Source: Nostocales cyanobacterium
Lineage (GTDB): Bacteria > Cyanobacteriota > Cyanobacteriia > Cyanobacteriales > Nostocaceae
Reading direction: 5' to 3'
DNA length: 33,107 nucleotides
NCBI GenBank assembly: GCA_004292695.1
Contig: RDXV01000040.1
Location: 1-33,107, forward strand
Shown piece by piece: positions 18,231 to 25,542 of the stretch. Under the pieces are notes generated by a model. It was not told the DNA's origin and ran no database searches. It saw nothing but the letters and a program-made list of their open reading frames with translations. Position 1 is the first letter of the stretch; each line of letters starts with the position of its first letter. The position numbers were made by a program, and so were the translations under genes.

Positions 18231-18262
18231 GAGAGGTAGATTTTTCTATCTCTCTTTTTTTT
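18231..18262 (+). terminator. Intrinsic terminator of rbcLXS
   Basis: GAGAGGTAGA (18231-18240), loop TTTT, TCTATCTCTC (18245-18254): a 10-bp stem with one G-U pair followed by eight T residues. It is the clearest rho-independent terminator in the window and lies 45 nt after the rbcS stop. Confidence 0.92.
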
Positions 18263-18317
18263 AATAAAAGTTAGGATAGTGATCAGAGGTTATTTTTTTT
18301 ATTCTCAGGTGGTAATT

Positions 18318-18542
18318 ATGCAACAAATTACTCTGACTGAAGCATCTCAACACTTATCTGATTTGGTGGAAGCAGCACTTGGTGGCGAGGAAGTTATCAT
18401 TATGAAAGATAATCAACCTGTAATTAAGTTAACTCCTGTGTTACCAGTTAAAGTTCGTCCTAAATTTGGTAGTGCAAAGGGAAAGGTCAAAATGTCTGAC
18501 GATTTTGATGCACCTCTAGAAGAATTTAAGGATTATATGTAA
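18318..18542 (+). CDS. Phd/YefM-type antitoxin
   Basis: A 74-residue antitoxin. The N-terminus MQQITLTEASQHLSDLVEAALGGEEVIIMKDNQPVIKLTPV matches the Phd/YefM fold, which dimerises and binds its own promoter. The C-terminal part (FDAPLEEFKDYM) is acidic and would wrap the toxin. ATG 18318 is chosen because AGGTGG (18307-18312) sits just upstream; a longer frame from 18279 would add a hydrophobic tail with no known counterpart. The stop TAA shares one base with the ATG of the PIN toxin, so translation is coupled. The unit begins just after the RuBisCO terminator. Confidence 0.88.
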   Translation: MQQITLTEASQHLSDLVEAALGGEEVIIMKDNQPVIKLTPVLPVKVRPKFGSAKGKVKMSDDFDAPLEEFKDYM

Positions 18543-18922
18543 TGCAGCAATTACTTGATACTCATACTTTACTTTGGTTTACTGCGGGTGATCCAAGAAT
18601 CAGCGAGAATTTAAGATTACAAATTGAAAATAACGACAACTTTTTGAGTATTGCTAGTGTTTGGGAAATGGCAATCAAACACAGTATAGGTAAACTCAGT
18701 TTAGAGATGAGTTTTGATGATTTTGTCGCACAACAAATTATGGGTAATGGCATTACATTACTGCAAATCAACCAACAACACATTTCCGTTGTTTCCCAAC
18801 TACCCTTACATCACCGTGACCCTTTTGACAGAATGTTAATTGCACAGGCTATAGTGGAAAATATACCTGTGCTAAGTGCTGATACAATTTTTGATGCCTA
18901 TTCAATACAGCGTTTGTGGTGA
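18542..18922 (+). CDS. VapC-type PIN-domain toxin
   Basis: A 126-residue PIN ribonuclease of the VapC group. The acidic metal-binding residues are in place: D6 in LLDTHTLLW, the Glu in SVWEMAIK (about 42), the Asp pair in HRDPFDRML (about 92-96), and the Asp in LSADTIFDAY (about 116). Such toxins cut tRNA or rRNA when their antitoxin is degraded. It overlaps the antitoxin stop by one base (TAATG). A short AT palindrome with a T-run (18941-18959) follows and may end the transcript. Confidence 0.9.
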   Translation: MQQLLDTHTLLWFTAGDPRISENLRLQIENNDNFLSIASVWEMAIKHSIGKLSLEMSFDDFVAQQIMGNGITLLQINQQHISVVSQLPLHHRDPFDRMLIAQAIVENIPVLSADTIFDAYSIQRLW

Positions 18923-19024
18923 AGACTAACGCTAGACTTTGATATATATATCTTTTTTTCAACTCAAAGAATACAGAGAACGGTTATGATTAGTAAGTAT
19001 CAAAAACCCATCCTGTAGCAGTGC

Positions 19025-20458
19025 ATGAGCTATTGTATTAATCCTAACTGTCCCAAACCGCAAAACCCCAAACAATCGTTATTTTGTCAAGCTTGCGGTT
19101 CTGAGTTACTTTTAGAGGGGTGTTATAAAGTCCTTCGTCCTTTAGGGGGTGGTGGTTTTGCTACAACTTATGAGGTGGATGACTCCGGGACTCAAAAAGT
19201 CCTCAAGGTTCTATTTAACACAGATCCTAAAGCGGTGGAACTCTTTCAACAAGAAGCGGAAGTTTTAAAACGACTCAACCATCCCGGTATTCCGAAAGTT
19301 GAATCAGATGGTTATTTTATTTATTGTCCTAGAGATACTAAACAACCTCTACATTGTTTGGTGATGGAAAAAATTGAGGGGATGAATTTAGAAGAATACA
19401 TGACTCAACTTAACCATCAACCTATTAGTGAACGTGCTGCTGTAAGATGGTTAAAACAAATAGCGGAAGTTTTACAACAAGTCCATCAACAAAATTATTT
19501 TCATCGAGATATTAAACCACCTAATATTATGTTACGCCCCAATGGGCAGTTAGTATTAATTGATTTTGGGACAGCAAGAGAAGTTACCCAAACTTTTATG
19601 CAGAAAGTCGCAGGACAGCAAGTTACAGGAATTATTTCCGCAGGTTATACACCATCAGAACAAATCAATGGTAAAGCTGTTCCCCAATCAGATTTTTTTG
19701 CTTTGGGGCGAACTTTTGTTTATTTATTAACTGGTAAATCTCCTGATAAATTTAATGAAGATTCAAGGAATGGAAAGTTAATTTGGCGAGATGATATTAC
19801 AGGTATTTCCCAAAAGTTGTTAGATTTAATTGATTATTTGATATCTCCGTTTCCGGGAAATCGTCCAAAAGATACACAGGAGATTTTGCAAAAATTATCG
19901 GAGTTTGACACTTCTTCACCGGAATTTCAAACCTCTAATTCTTCTAGTCAATCTTCTAATTCTGTTGCTAATGTTCAAACAGTAACATCTACATCTGGCG
20001 CAGTTAATCAAGTAGCAAGTTCCTATACATATCCATTTTGGAGGCGTATTATAGCTTTTATGATTGATTTAGTAATTTCTCTTTTTATTTATTTTATTTT
20101 ATACCAAATAGGAGATAGTCTAGATGACAATCGTGGATACTATGATATTTGTTTTAACCTATCAAAAAATATATCTTTCGGTGGTTCTATTATCTTTAAT
20201 TGGCTTTACTTTGTATTATTGGAAAGTTCTGATAAACAAGCAAGTTTTGGGAAAACTGTAAACGAAATATTTGTCATTGATATGAGTGGAAATAAAATTT
20301 CTTTTTTGCGTGCTACTTGGAGATTGTTGATCAAAATATTATTAATTGTCTATACTTTTGGTTTACTAGATTTAATTTTTGTCCTCTTTCATGAAAAGCA
20401 TCGCTCTTTACATGATATCTTATCTGGTACTGTAGTTATTGAAAAACCATCTCCATAA
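19025..20458 (+). CDS. Ser/Thr protein kinase with zinc ribbon and C-terminal RDD membrane domain
   Basis: A 477-residue fusion. The N-terminus has a zinc ribbon (C4, C9, C21, C24). The kinase domain (about 33-295) has a Gly-rich loop LGGGGFATTYE, catalytic K61 in VLKVLF, HRDIKPPN (160-167), DFGTAR (180-185) and GYTPSEQ in the activation segment, the form common in cyanobacterial Pkn2-type kinases. A Ser/Gln-rich linker (about 296-335) leads to an RDD domain (about 336-475) with RR...D348 in its first helix, four likely membrane helices and HRSLHDILSGT near the end. The kinase would face the cytoplasm, anchored by the RDD part. RDD domains are linked to transport in some proteins; the substrate here is unknown. 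It stands alone between two toxin-antitoxin pairs. Confidence 0.9.
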   Translation: MSYCINPNCPKPQNPKQSLFCQACGSELLLEGCYKVLRPLGGGGFATTYEVDDSGTQKVLKVLFNTDPKAVELFQQEAEVLKRLNHPGIPKVESDGYFIYCPRDTKQPLHCLVMEKIEGMNLEEYMTQLNHQPISERAAVRWLKQIAEVLQQVHQQNYFHRDIKPPNIMLRPNGQLVLIDFGTAREVTQTFMQKVAGQQVTGIISAGYTPSEQINGKAVPQSDFFALGRTFVYLLTGKSPDKFNEDSRNGKLIWRDDITGISQKLLDLIDYLISPFPGNRPKDTQEILQKLSEFDTSSPEFQTSNSSSQSSNSVANVQTVTSTSGAVNQVASSYTYPFWRRIIAFMIDLVISLFIYFILYQIGDSLDDNRGYYDICFNLSKNISFGGSIIFNWLYFVLLESSDKQASFGKTVNEIFVIDMSGNKISFLRATWRLLIKILLIVYTFGLLDLIFVLFHEKHRSLHDILSGTVVIEKPSP

Positions 20459-20476
20459 TTAAATATCATTAATTTT

Positions 20477-20503
20477 GGTGCGTTATGCTATCCCTAATAC
20501 ACC
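20477..20503. repeat. Degenerate palindromic repeat (GGTGCGTTA...TAATACACC)
   Basis: A 27-bp imperfect palindrome resembling a GGTGCGTTA...TAACGCACC element I recall as widespread in cyanobacteria; here it is eroded by several substitutions. It lies 16 nt after the kinase stop. Confidence 0.5.
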
Positions 20504-20562
20504 ATACTAAAATATAACTAGAACCACCTTATTTGTGTAGAATATAAGAGGAGGTAATGATT

Positions 20563-20817
20563 ATGCCAAATCTGACATTAAGCGATCAACAACTAATTGA
20601 ATTAGTCAAGCAACTACCATCAGAAAAGCAAGCGGAGTTGTGTGAGTATTTATTGTTAAATAAGTGGGGTGGGTTAGATAAGTTTACCAAGGATGGTGAA
20701 CATCATCTTCGTCTCGCAGCATGGAAACGGGGTAAAAATTGGGATGCAATGGATGAAGAGGAACGCAGCGATTTTATAGACGACATTGTACATGAAGATA
20801 GACTATGCTGCCAATAG
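20563..20817 (+). CDS. Putative antitoxin partner of a PIN toxin
   Basis: An 84-residue acidic protein. The first half (MPNLTLSDQQLIELVKQLP, then SEKQAELCEYLLLN) has two helices like small DUF2281-type antitoxins; the second half is charged, with WKRGKNWDAMDEEERSDFID. Start ATG 20563 is preferred because the strong AGAGGAGG (20547-20554) is 8 nt away; ATG 20557 would leave only 2 nt. The last 13 nt overlap the PIN gene, which argues for a coupled toxin-antitoxin pair. No DNA-binding motif is obvious. The assignment rests mainly on position. Confidence 0.75.
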   Translation: MPNLTLSDQQLIELVKQLPSEKQAELCEYLLLNKWGGLDKFTKDGEHHLRLAAWKRGKNWDAMDEEERSDFIDDIVHEDRLCCQ

Positions 20818-21218
20818 TTGTTTTTGATACTAACATCCTCATCTCTGCTATTTTGTCACGTCGAGGTACTCCTTCTCGTTGTCTTCAACTTGCGAAAGAA
20901 GCGAAGATAATTTCGGTAACTTGTCGAGAAATACTTAATGAGTTAGAAGAAAAACTTCAGAACAAATTTGCTTATTCTTTAGAAGGTTCTCAATGTGAAA
21001 TTCAAGAAGTGTTAAAATATTCGCAATTAGTAACTATTAGCAATACTTTAAATGTTATCACCAATGATCCTGACGATAATATGGTTTTAGAATGTGCTGT
21101 TTTGGGGAATGCAACTCATATTGTTACAGGTGATAAAAAACATTTGTTACCTTTAGCTAATTATCAAGGTATTGCAATTATTACAGCAGGGGATTTTCTC
21201 AATTTGATGTTTACATGA
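20805..21218 (+). CDS. PIN-domain toxin (COG1569-like)
   Basis: A 137-residue PIN-domain protein of the putative-toxin family, distinct from the VapC at 18542. Acidic residues are D8 in VVFDTNILISAIL, the Glu pair in EILNELEEKL, D88/D89 in NDPDDNMVLE and the Asp in IVTGDKKHLL. It overlaps the upstream antitoxin gene by 13 nt. Predicted role: endoribonuclease inhibited by its partner. A degenerate dispersed repeat follows the gene. Confidence 0.88.
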   Translation: MLPIVVFDTNILISAILSRRGTPSRCLQLAKEAKIISVTCREILNELEEKLQNKFAYSLEGSQCEIQEVLKYSQLVTISNTLNVITNDPDDNMVLECAVLGNATHIVTGDKKHLLPLANYQGIAIITAGDFLNLMFT

Positions 21219-21283
21219 ATTATTGGTTATTTCCTAAATCTTAAATTTATAGAGTTTGAAATTTTATATGGTTGATTTTTTTT

Positions 21284-21322
21284 CAGAATCAGGATGTCCA
21301 GGATTTAAGGATTTACGGGATG
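21284..21322. repeat. Dispersed intergenic repeat (CAGGATGTCCAGGATTTAAGG type)
   Basis: The sequence around AGGATGTCCAGGATTTAAGG and its continuation resembles a stretch I recall as recurring between genes in cyanobacteria. It contains GGAT-spaced subrepeats but no strong hairpin. It separates the convergent PIN and HigA-like genes. The assignment is from memory of similar sequences only. Confidence 0.4.
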
Positions 21323-21327
21323 GTTTT

Positions 21328-21705
21328 TTATTCAATAAACAGACTTGCATCAACATGAAACAAATTACCTAATATTTCAGCTTGTTCTTTTGTTACTTCC
21401 ACCTTACCATTAATTACTTTATCAACCAACTCACTCGAACCAAAAATAGGAACTAAATCACCTAATTCTAAATCTTGTGCTTCCAATAAATGCAAAATCC
21501 TAGAATGAGGAGTAGAAGCATTTATCTGATAATGTTGATTTTCAAAGTCTTCAATTAATCTCACTAATAGTTCTAATAATGTATTTTCTTCTAGTGTGAG
21601 TTGATGACGAGAAAGTAAATCTTCCACCACTGCTAAAAAATTTTCGTTTTCTTCCTCGGTTTTTATAATTTCTGGTTGATAAAGATATCTTTCAGAATTA
21701 GTCAT
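21328..21705 (-). CDS. HigA-like (COG5499) antitoxin
   Basis: A 125-residue protein. The N-terminal helical half (EENENFLAVVEDLLSRHQLT, LELLVRLIEDFE) and the C-terminal HTH (ILHLLEAQDLELGDLVPIFGSSELVDKVINGKVEVTKEQAEILGNLFHV, seen as separate segments) match HigA antitoxins of the COG5499 type. The upstream 71-residue gene overlaps it by 8 nt. A HigB ribonuclease, the usual partner, is not recognisable next to it, so it is either an orphan antitoxin or its toxin is unfamiliar. The gene is convergent with the PIN gene. Confidence 0.8.
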   Translation of the reverse strand: MTNSERYLYQPEIIKTEEENENFLAVVEDLLSRHQLTLEENTLLELLVRLIEDFENQHYQINASTPHSRILHLLEAQDLELGDLVPIFGSSELVDKVINGKVEVTKEQAEILGNLFHVDASLFIE

Positions 21706-21913
21706 TGTTTTGAGATTTTGATGCTTGTAATACTTCTAACAGAGTGTTTGCAGCGTCGAAAGCATAATCAGGCGACCAGACAGGATATGATTGATCAGGT
21801 TTAATTAAGTTGGTTTCTTCTTGCGCTAGTTCAGAGATTAAAACTTGCATGATATACAGTTTATCTGCACGGCTGAGGGTGTGTAGGGTGTTGAGAAGTT
21901 CTGCTGAAACCAT
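21698..21913 (-). CDS. Small hypothetical protein upstream of HigA-like gene
   Basis: A 71-residue acidic, helical protein: two helices near the N-terminus (ELLNTLHTLSRADKLYIMQVLISELAQEE, seen as segments), then a YPVWSPDYAFDAANTLLEVLQ motif. Similar small proteins are, from memory, common in cyanobacteria and often sit beside toxin-antitoxin genes, with an antitoxin-like profile. It lacks the basic character and beta-sheet of RelE/HigB toxins. The 8-nt overlap with the HigA-like gene shows co-translation. Function unknown. Confidence 0.7.
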   Translation of the reverse strand: MVSAELLNTLHTLSRADKLYIMQVLISELAQEETNLIKPDQSYPVWSPDYAFDAANTLLEVLQASKSQNND

Positions 21914-22019
21914 TAAGAATTATCTGTGATATTTTAAACAAGGAAAATTGTGGTAAGATTGATTCAGGTTATTTTTATATTGAGTATATTGTAATGTGCT
22001 AATCTAAAAAATAGCTATA

Positions 22020-22034
22020 ATCACATATTGTGAT
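22020..22034. promoter_or_regulatory. Inverted repeat ATCACA-TAT-TGTGAT between divergent genes
   Basis: A perfect 6-bp inverted repeat with a 3-bp centre lies between the HigA-unit start (21913, minus) and the DUF262 gene start (22169, plus). Its placement suits an operator for either unit. No -35/-10 pair could be assigned with confidence. Confidence 0.4.
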
Positions 22035-22168
22035 AAATATTTACATTTGCCGTACCAGTTAATTGAGTAAAATAGGTGCATATTTACAGTAATTTTCAGC
22101 GATTAAATTTAATCTTGATAGCCAAAGACAACCTAAAATTTATACAAAATATTTAAATTCTGTAAAAT

Positions 22169-23311
22169 ATGATTGAATTAAACTTGGAAAGTCAAATGAA
22201 CAGTAAAATTCAAGAAGCTGAAAACAAATTTGTTCAACAAATTGAAGAAGCTGAAGAAACTATTTTCTATGAAGATGATTCATATCAAGTCCCACCTGAC
22301 GATTTGATTGCTTATAACGAATTGCGTTCATGTGCCGATCTTTACAGAATGTACAAACAAGGAATTCTGATCATTCAACCTGAATTTCAGAGAGAAGAGG
22401 TTTGGAGAAAAACTGATCAGACTCGATTTATTGATTCACTAATCAAACAATTACCAATACCAAGTATGTGTTTTAGTGTTGATCATAAAACACAAAAATG
22501 GCAAGTTATTGATGGATTACAGAGAATGTCGGCTATTATTCGCTTCTTTTCAGAAGATAGCTGGAAACTGTCTGATTTACCAGACATTGATCCAAAAATA
22601 TCTGGAAAGTACGTTAGAGATTTTCATAATCCCGCTTCCGAGCTTCATGTCTATAATACCAGAATAGAAAATTTAACCCTACCAATTACCGTGTTAAGAT
22701 GTGATTATTCTAAAAAGAGTCATACTAATTATTTATTCACTATTTTTCATAGATTAAACACTGGCGGTATCAAATTAAATAATCAGGAAATTAGAAACTG
22801 CATATATCATGGCAGATTGAATAAGAGATTGAAAGAAATGGATGAATATTCTGCATGGATTAATTTAAATCAAAAACAGGGAAGAAAAAAACATCGTTTT
22901 ACTACTGTAGAGATTATTTTAAGATTTTTTGCGTTTTATGATGACTATAAAAAATATAATGGTAGACTTGCAAAATTTTTGAATGACTACATGGAAAAGA
23001 ATAAAAATTTAGGTGAAAGCCAGTTAGATGAAAAAGAAAAGATATTTAAAATGACAGTTGATATAGTGAATGAGCATATCACAGAATTAACTCAGCGTAA
23101 AAGTATAGCTGTGCTTGAATCCGTTATGTTTGGCATTGCATATAACTTAAATAAAATTAAATTAATGAAAAGCGAAGACATTAGTAGTTTATTGAATAGA
23201 CTACTGCAACATAGTAGCTTATCTCCTCAAGTTATGAAAGAGGATCTTGCTTCTAAGGATAAAGTATTATCGCGCCTTAATGCTGCTAAAGATATTTTTT
23301 CTGGATTGTAA
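22169..23311 (+). CDS. DUF262 (GmrS-like) protein of a two-gene module with HEPN
   Basis: A 380-residue DUF262-family protein. Signature segments are PEFQREEVWR (71-80), VIDGLQRMSAIIRFF (113-127, the DGQQR-type motif of the ParB/Srx-related NTPase or nuclease fold) and FHRLNTGGIKLNNQEIRNC (about 194-212). The C-terminal ~150 residues are helical. GmrS-type subunits act in modification-dependent restriction, and DUF262 proteins occur in several defence systems. No HNH (DUF1524) domain follows here; instead a HEPN protein is encoded 6 nt downstream. ATG 22169 gives the longest protein; ATG 22196 with GGAAAG at 22186-22191 is an equally good start. Composition is AT-rich with many AAA and ATT codons, unlike the RuBisCO genes, which may reflect transfer. 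Confidence 0.85.
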   Translation: MIELNLESQMNSKIQEAENKFVQQIEEAEETIFYEDDSYQVPPDDLIAYNELRSCADLYRMYKQGILIIQPEFQREEVWRKTDQTRFIDSLIKQLPIPSMCFSVDHKTQKWQVIDGLQRMSAIIRFFSEDSWKLSDLPDIDPKISGKYVRDFHNPASELHVYNTRIENLTLPITVLRCDYSKKSHTNYLFTIFHRLNTGGIKLNNQEIRNCIYHGRLNKRLKEMDEYSAWINLNQKQGRKKHRFTTVEIILRFFAFYDDYKKYNGRLAKFLNDYMEKNKNLGESQLDEKEKIFKMTVDIVNEHITELTQRKSIAVLESVMFGIAYNLNKIKLMKSEDISSLLNRLLQHSSLSPQVMKEDLASKDKVLSRLNAAKDIFSGL

Positions 23312-23317
23312 GAGGTT

Positions 23318-23821
23318 ATGGCGATAACAAAGACTAAAATCCAGAAAACTCTCAATGATATGGATAAATTTTATAATCAAACTACAGATCCTAATTTACA
23401 AAAGTATTATTCCAAACTTGCTCTTTTAGAACTATGTGGATGGATTGAACAAGCTATAGATGAGATCGTATTGCGATGTGCAAAAAGATGTATCAAAAAT
23501 CCTGATTATCTAAAAGTAATCCAAGATGACGTTAAAAAAACTTCTAACTTTGACTATGAAAAAAGTTTTAGAGATTTACTAATAAAGATTATAGGTTTGA
23601 TGAATTTTGAAAAACTTGAAAAATCAGTAAATCCGGTTTCTTTAGCTATACTTAAACCAAAACTCAATAGTTTAAAACCTTTAAGAAATAGTCATGCACA
23701 TACACATATTGAAAATTGTACACAAATTTTAAATTCTCCATCAGTAACTAAAGGATATTTTATTGATATATTTAACGCTCTTAAAGATTATGAACAAACC
23801 CTTAAAAGACTAGGATTATAG
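23318..23821 (+). CDS. HEPN-domain protein, MAE_28990/MAE_18760-like
   Basis: A 167-residue, all-helical protein. The RNxxxH motif of HEPN ribonucleases is present as RNSHAH (123-128) at the start of a late helix, preceded by LALLELCGWIEQAIDEIV (about 34-51). Layout and length fit the HEPN group named after Microcystis genes MAE_28990/MAE_18760. HEPN proteins cut RNA, commonly as toxins or abortive-infection effectors. AGAGG lies just before ATG 23318, and the DUF262 stop is 6 nt upstream, so the two are translated from one message. The likely arrangement is DUF262 as sensor or NTPase and HEPN as effector; that is inference. Confidence 0.82.
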   Translation: MAITKTKIQKTLNDMDKFYNQTTDPNLQKYYSKLALLELCGWIEQAIDEIVLRCAKRCIKNPDYLKVIQDDVKKTSNFDYEKSFRDLLIKIIGLMNFEKLEKSVNPVSLAILKPKLNSLKPLRNSHAHTHIENCTQILNSPSVTKGYFIDIFNALKDYEQTLKRLGL

Positions 23822-23888
23822 ATTTTTTCACCAAACACCCAACAAGCGGTAAAATTAACAATCCAACCCAACATTGCATCTATAACTC

Positions 23889-25421
23889 ATGTTCTGCGAC
23901 TACCTAGTACAAATCCTCACCGCCCGCGTTTACGATGTAGCCCAAGAAACACCACTAGAATACGCCCCCAACCTCTCCAAACGCATCAACAACCAACTCC
24001 TCCTCAAACGGGAAGATATGCAGTCAGTCTTCTCCTTTAAACTGCGGGGTGCATATAACAAAATGGCTAACCTACCCCCAGACTTACTCAAACAAGGTGT
24101 AATTGCTGCATCTGCGGGAAACCACGCCCAAGGTGTAGCCTTATCTGCCAGTCGCTTAGGTACAAAAGCTATTATTGTCATGCCCGTCACCACCCCCGAA
24201 GTGAAAGTTAACGCCGTCAAAGCACGGGGGGGAGAAGTGGTTTTATATGGAAATGCCTATGATGATGCTTATGCTTACGCCCGCAAATTAGAAGCAGAAA
24301 AAGGGTTAACCTTTATACATCCCTTTGATGATCCTGATGTGATCGCAGGCCAGGGTACTATCGGGATGGAAATTTTACGCCAATATCAAAAACCCATTCA
24401 CGCAATATTTATCGCTATTGGTGGCGGTGGTTTAATTTCCGGTATCGCTGCTTATGTCAAACGCTTACGCCCAGAAATCAAAATTATTGGTGTTGAACCT
24501 GTAGACTCCGATGCCATGTCTCAATCTCTTAAAGCCGGTCATCGTGTACGCTTATCTCAGGTGGGTTTGTTTGCTGATGGGGTAGCAGTGCGGGAAGTGG
24601 GGGAAGAAACCTTCCGCTTATGTCAGGAATACGTAGATGAGATTATTTTAGTAGATACCGATGCTACCTGTGCAGCTATAAAAGATGTATTTGAAGATAC
24701 CCGTTCTATTTTAGAACCTGCGGGAGCGTTGGCTGTAGCTGCGGCTAAAGTTTATGCAGAACGAGAACAAATACAAGGGGAAACCCTGGTTGCTGTAGCT
24801 TGCGGTGCAAATATGAACTTTGATCGCTTGCGGTTCGTAGCAGAAAGGGCAGAATTTGGAGAACGTCGAGAAGCGATTTTTGCAGTGAATATTCCTGAAA
24901 AACCAGGAAGTCTGCGTAAATTTTGTGAATGTTTGGGCGATGGCTCCGCCGACCAAGGGTATCGCAATTTAACAGAATTTAATTATCGCATTGCCGATAC
25001 TAAAGAAGCTCACATTTTTGTGGGTGTACAAATTGAAAACCGCGCCGATGCTGCGAAAATAGTAGATAAATTTGAAAATAACGGTTTAAAAACTATTGAT
25101 TTAAGTGATGATGAATTAACAAAATTGCATTTACGGCACATGGTAGGGGGACATTCTCAACTTGCTCACCATGAAGTATTATATAGATTTGAATTTCCTG
25201 AACGTCCTGGTGCATTGATGAAATTTGTGGGTTCTATGTCTCCTAATTGGAATATTAGTTTATTTCATTATCGCAATAATGGGGCAGATTATGGGCGAAT
25301 TGTGGTAGGAATGCAAGTTCCTCCTAATGAAATGAACGAATGGCAAACATTTCTTGATTCTTTGGGTTATCGTTATTGGGATGAATCTCAAAATCCTGCT
25401 TATAAGTTGTTTTTAGGTTAG
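23889..25421 (+). CDS. ilvA: Threonine ammonia-lyase, biosynthetic (IlvA)
   Basis: A 510-residue PLP enzyme that deaminates threonine to 2-oxobutanoate, the first step to isoleucine. K51 in VFSFKLRGAYNK binds PLP; SAGNHAQGVALSASRL and AIGGGGLISGIAAY form the substrate- and phosphate-binding loops. Two ACT-like regulatory domains follow, starting near REAIFAVNIPEKPGSL (about 328) and EVLYRFEFPERPGAL (about 428), where isoleucine and valine would bind. Within the first, between CLG and RNLTEFNYRIAD, there is an extra DGSADQGY (351-358) encoded by a small inverted repeat that looks inserted. The reading frame is kept. It is followed by a terminator hairpin. ATG 23889 matches the usual cyanobacterial N-terminus (xCDYLVQILTARVYDVA). 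Confidence 0.96.
   Translation: MFCDYLVQILTARVYDVAQETPLEYAPNLSKRINNQLLLKREDMQSVFSFKLRGAYNKMANLPPDLLKQGVIAASAGNHAQGVALSASRLGTKAIIVMPVTTPEVKVNAVKARGGEVVLYGNAYDDAYAYARKLEAEKGLTFIHPFDDPDVIAGQGTIGMEILRQYQKPIHAIFIAIGGGGLISGIAAYVKRLRPEIKIIGVEPVDSDAMSQSLKAGHRVRLSQVGLFADGVAVREVGEETFRLCQEYVDEIILVDTDATCAAIKDVFEDTRSILEPAGALAVAAAKVYAEREQIQGETLVAVACGANMNFDRLRFVAERAEFGERREAIFAVNIPEKPGSLRKFCECLGDGSADQGYRNLTEFNYRIADTKEAHIFVGVQIENRADAAKIVDKFENNGLKTIDLSDDELTKLHLRHMVGGHSQLAHHEVLYRFEFPERPGALMKFVGSMSPNWNISLFHYRNNGADYGRIVVGMQVPPNEMNEWQTFLDSLGYRYWDESQNPAYKLFLG
24937..24965 (+). repeat. Small inverted-repeat insertion inside ilvA
   Basis: The segment begins GCGAT (24937-24941) and ends ATCGC (24961-24965), perfect 5-bp ends, with GGC...GCC pairing inside. 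It accounts for the extra codons 351-358 of IlvA. It resembles the very small dispersed repeats described in Nostoc-type genomes, some of which sit in frame within genes. Membership in a specific family is from memory. Confidence 0.6.
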
Positions 25422-25474
25422 TTTATTTTATATCTCACGCAAAGACGGAAAGACGCAAAGGAAGATATTTAAGT

Positions 25475-25500
25475 AGTCGGTTTTAACCGACTTTTGCTTT
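25475..25500 (+). terminator. Intrinsic terminator of ilvA
   Basis: AGTCGGTT-TT-AACCGACT (25475-25492) is a perfect 8-bp inverted repeat followed by the T-rich TTTGCTTT, 53 nt after the ilvA stop. It sits after an ACGCAAAG-type repeat (about 25438-25462) that recurs between cyanobacterial genes. Confidence 0.75.
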
Positions 25501-25504
25501 TAGA

Positions 25505-25542
25505 CAGGGAATTTATTCCCTGGCTGATTATTCCCTGGCTGA
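25505..25542. repeat. Hairpin plus 15-bp tandem duplication at DUF2809 stop
   Basis: CAGGGAAT-TT-ATTCCCTG (25505-25522) is a perfect 8-bp hairpin. TTATTCCCTGGCTGA then occurs twice in tandem (25513-25527 and 25528-25542). The second copy encodes the last residues SARE and stop of the minus-strand DUF2809 gene; the first copy repeats the same coding end just outside the gene. Confidence 0.85.

Noticed and set aside
18941-18959. GATATATATATC plus T-run as a terminator for the VapC pair
   Set aside because: Only about four A-T pairs can form around a loop; too weak to list as a feature, though it may help 3'-end formation.
23822-23888. Leader attenuator or T-box upstream of ilvA
   Set aside because: Only 67 nt are available, with no Ile/Val/Leu codon run and no competing hairpins.
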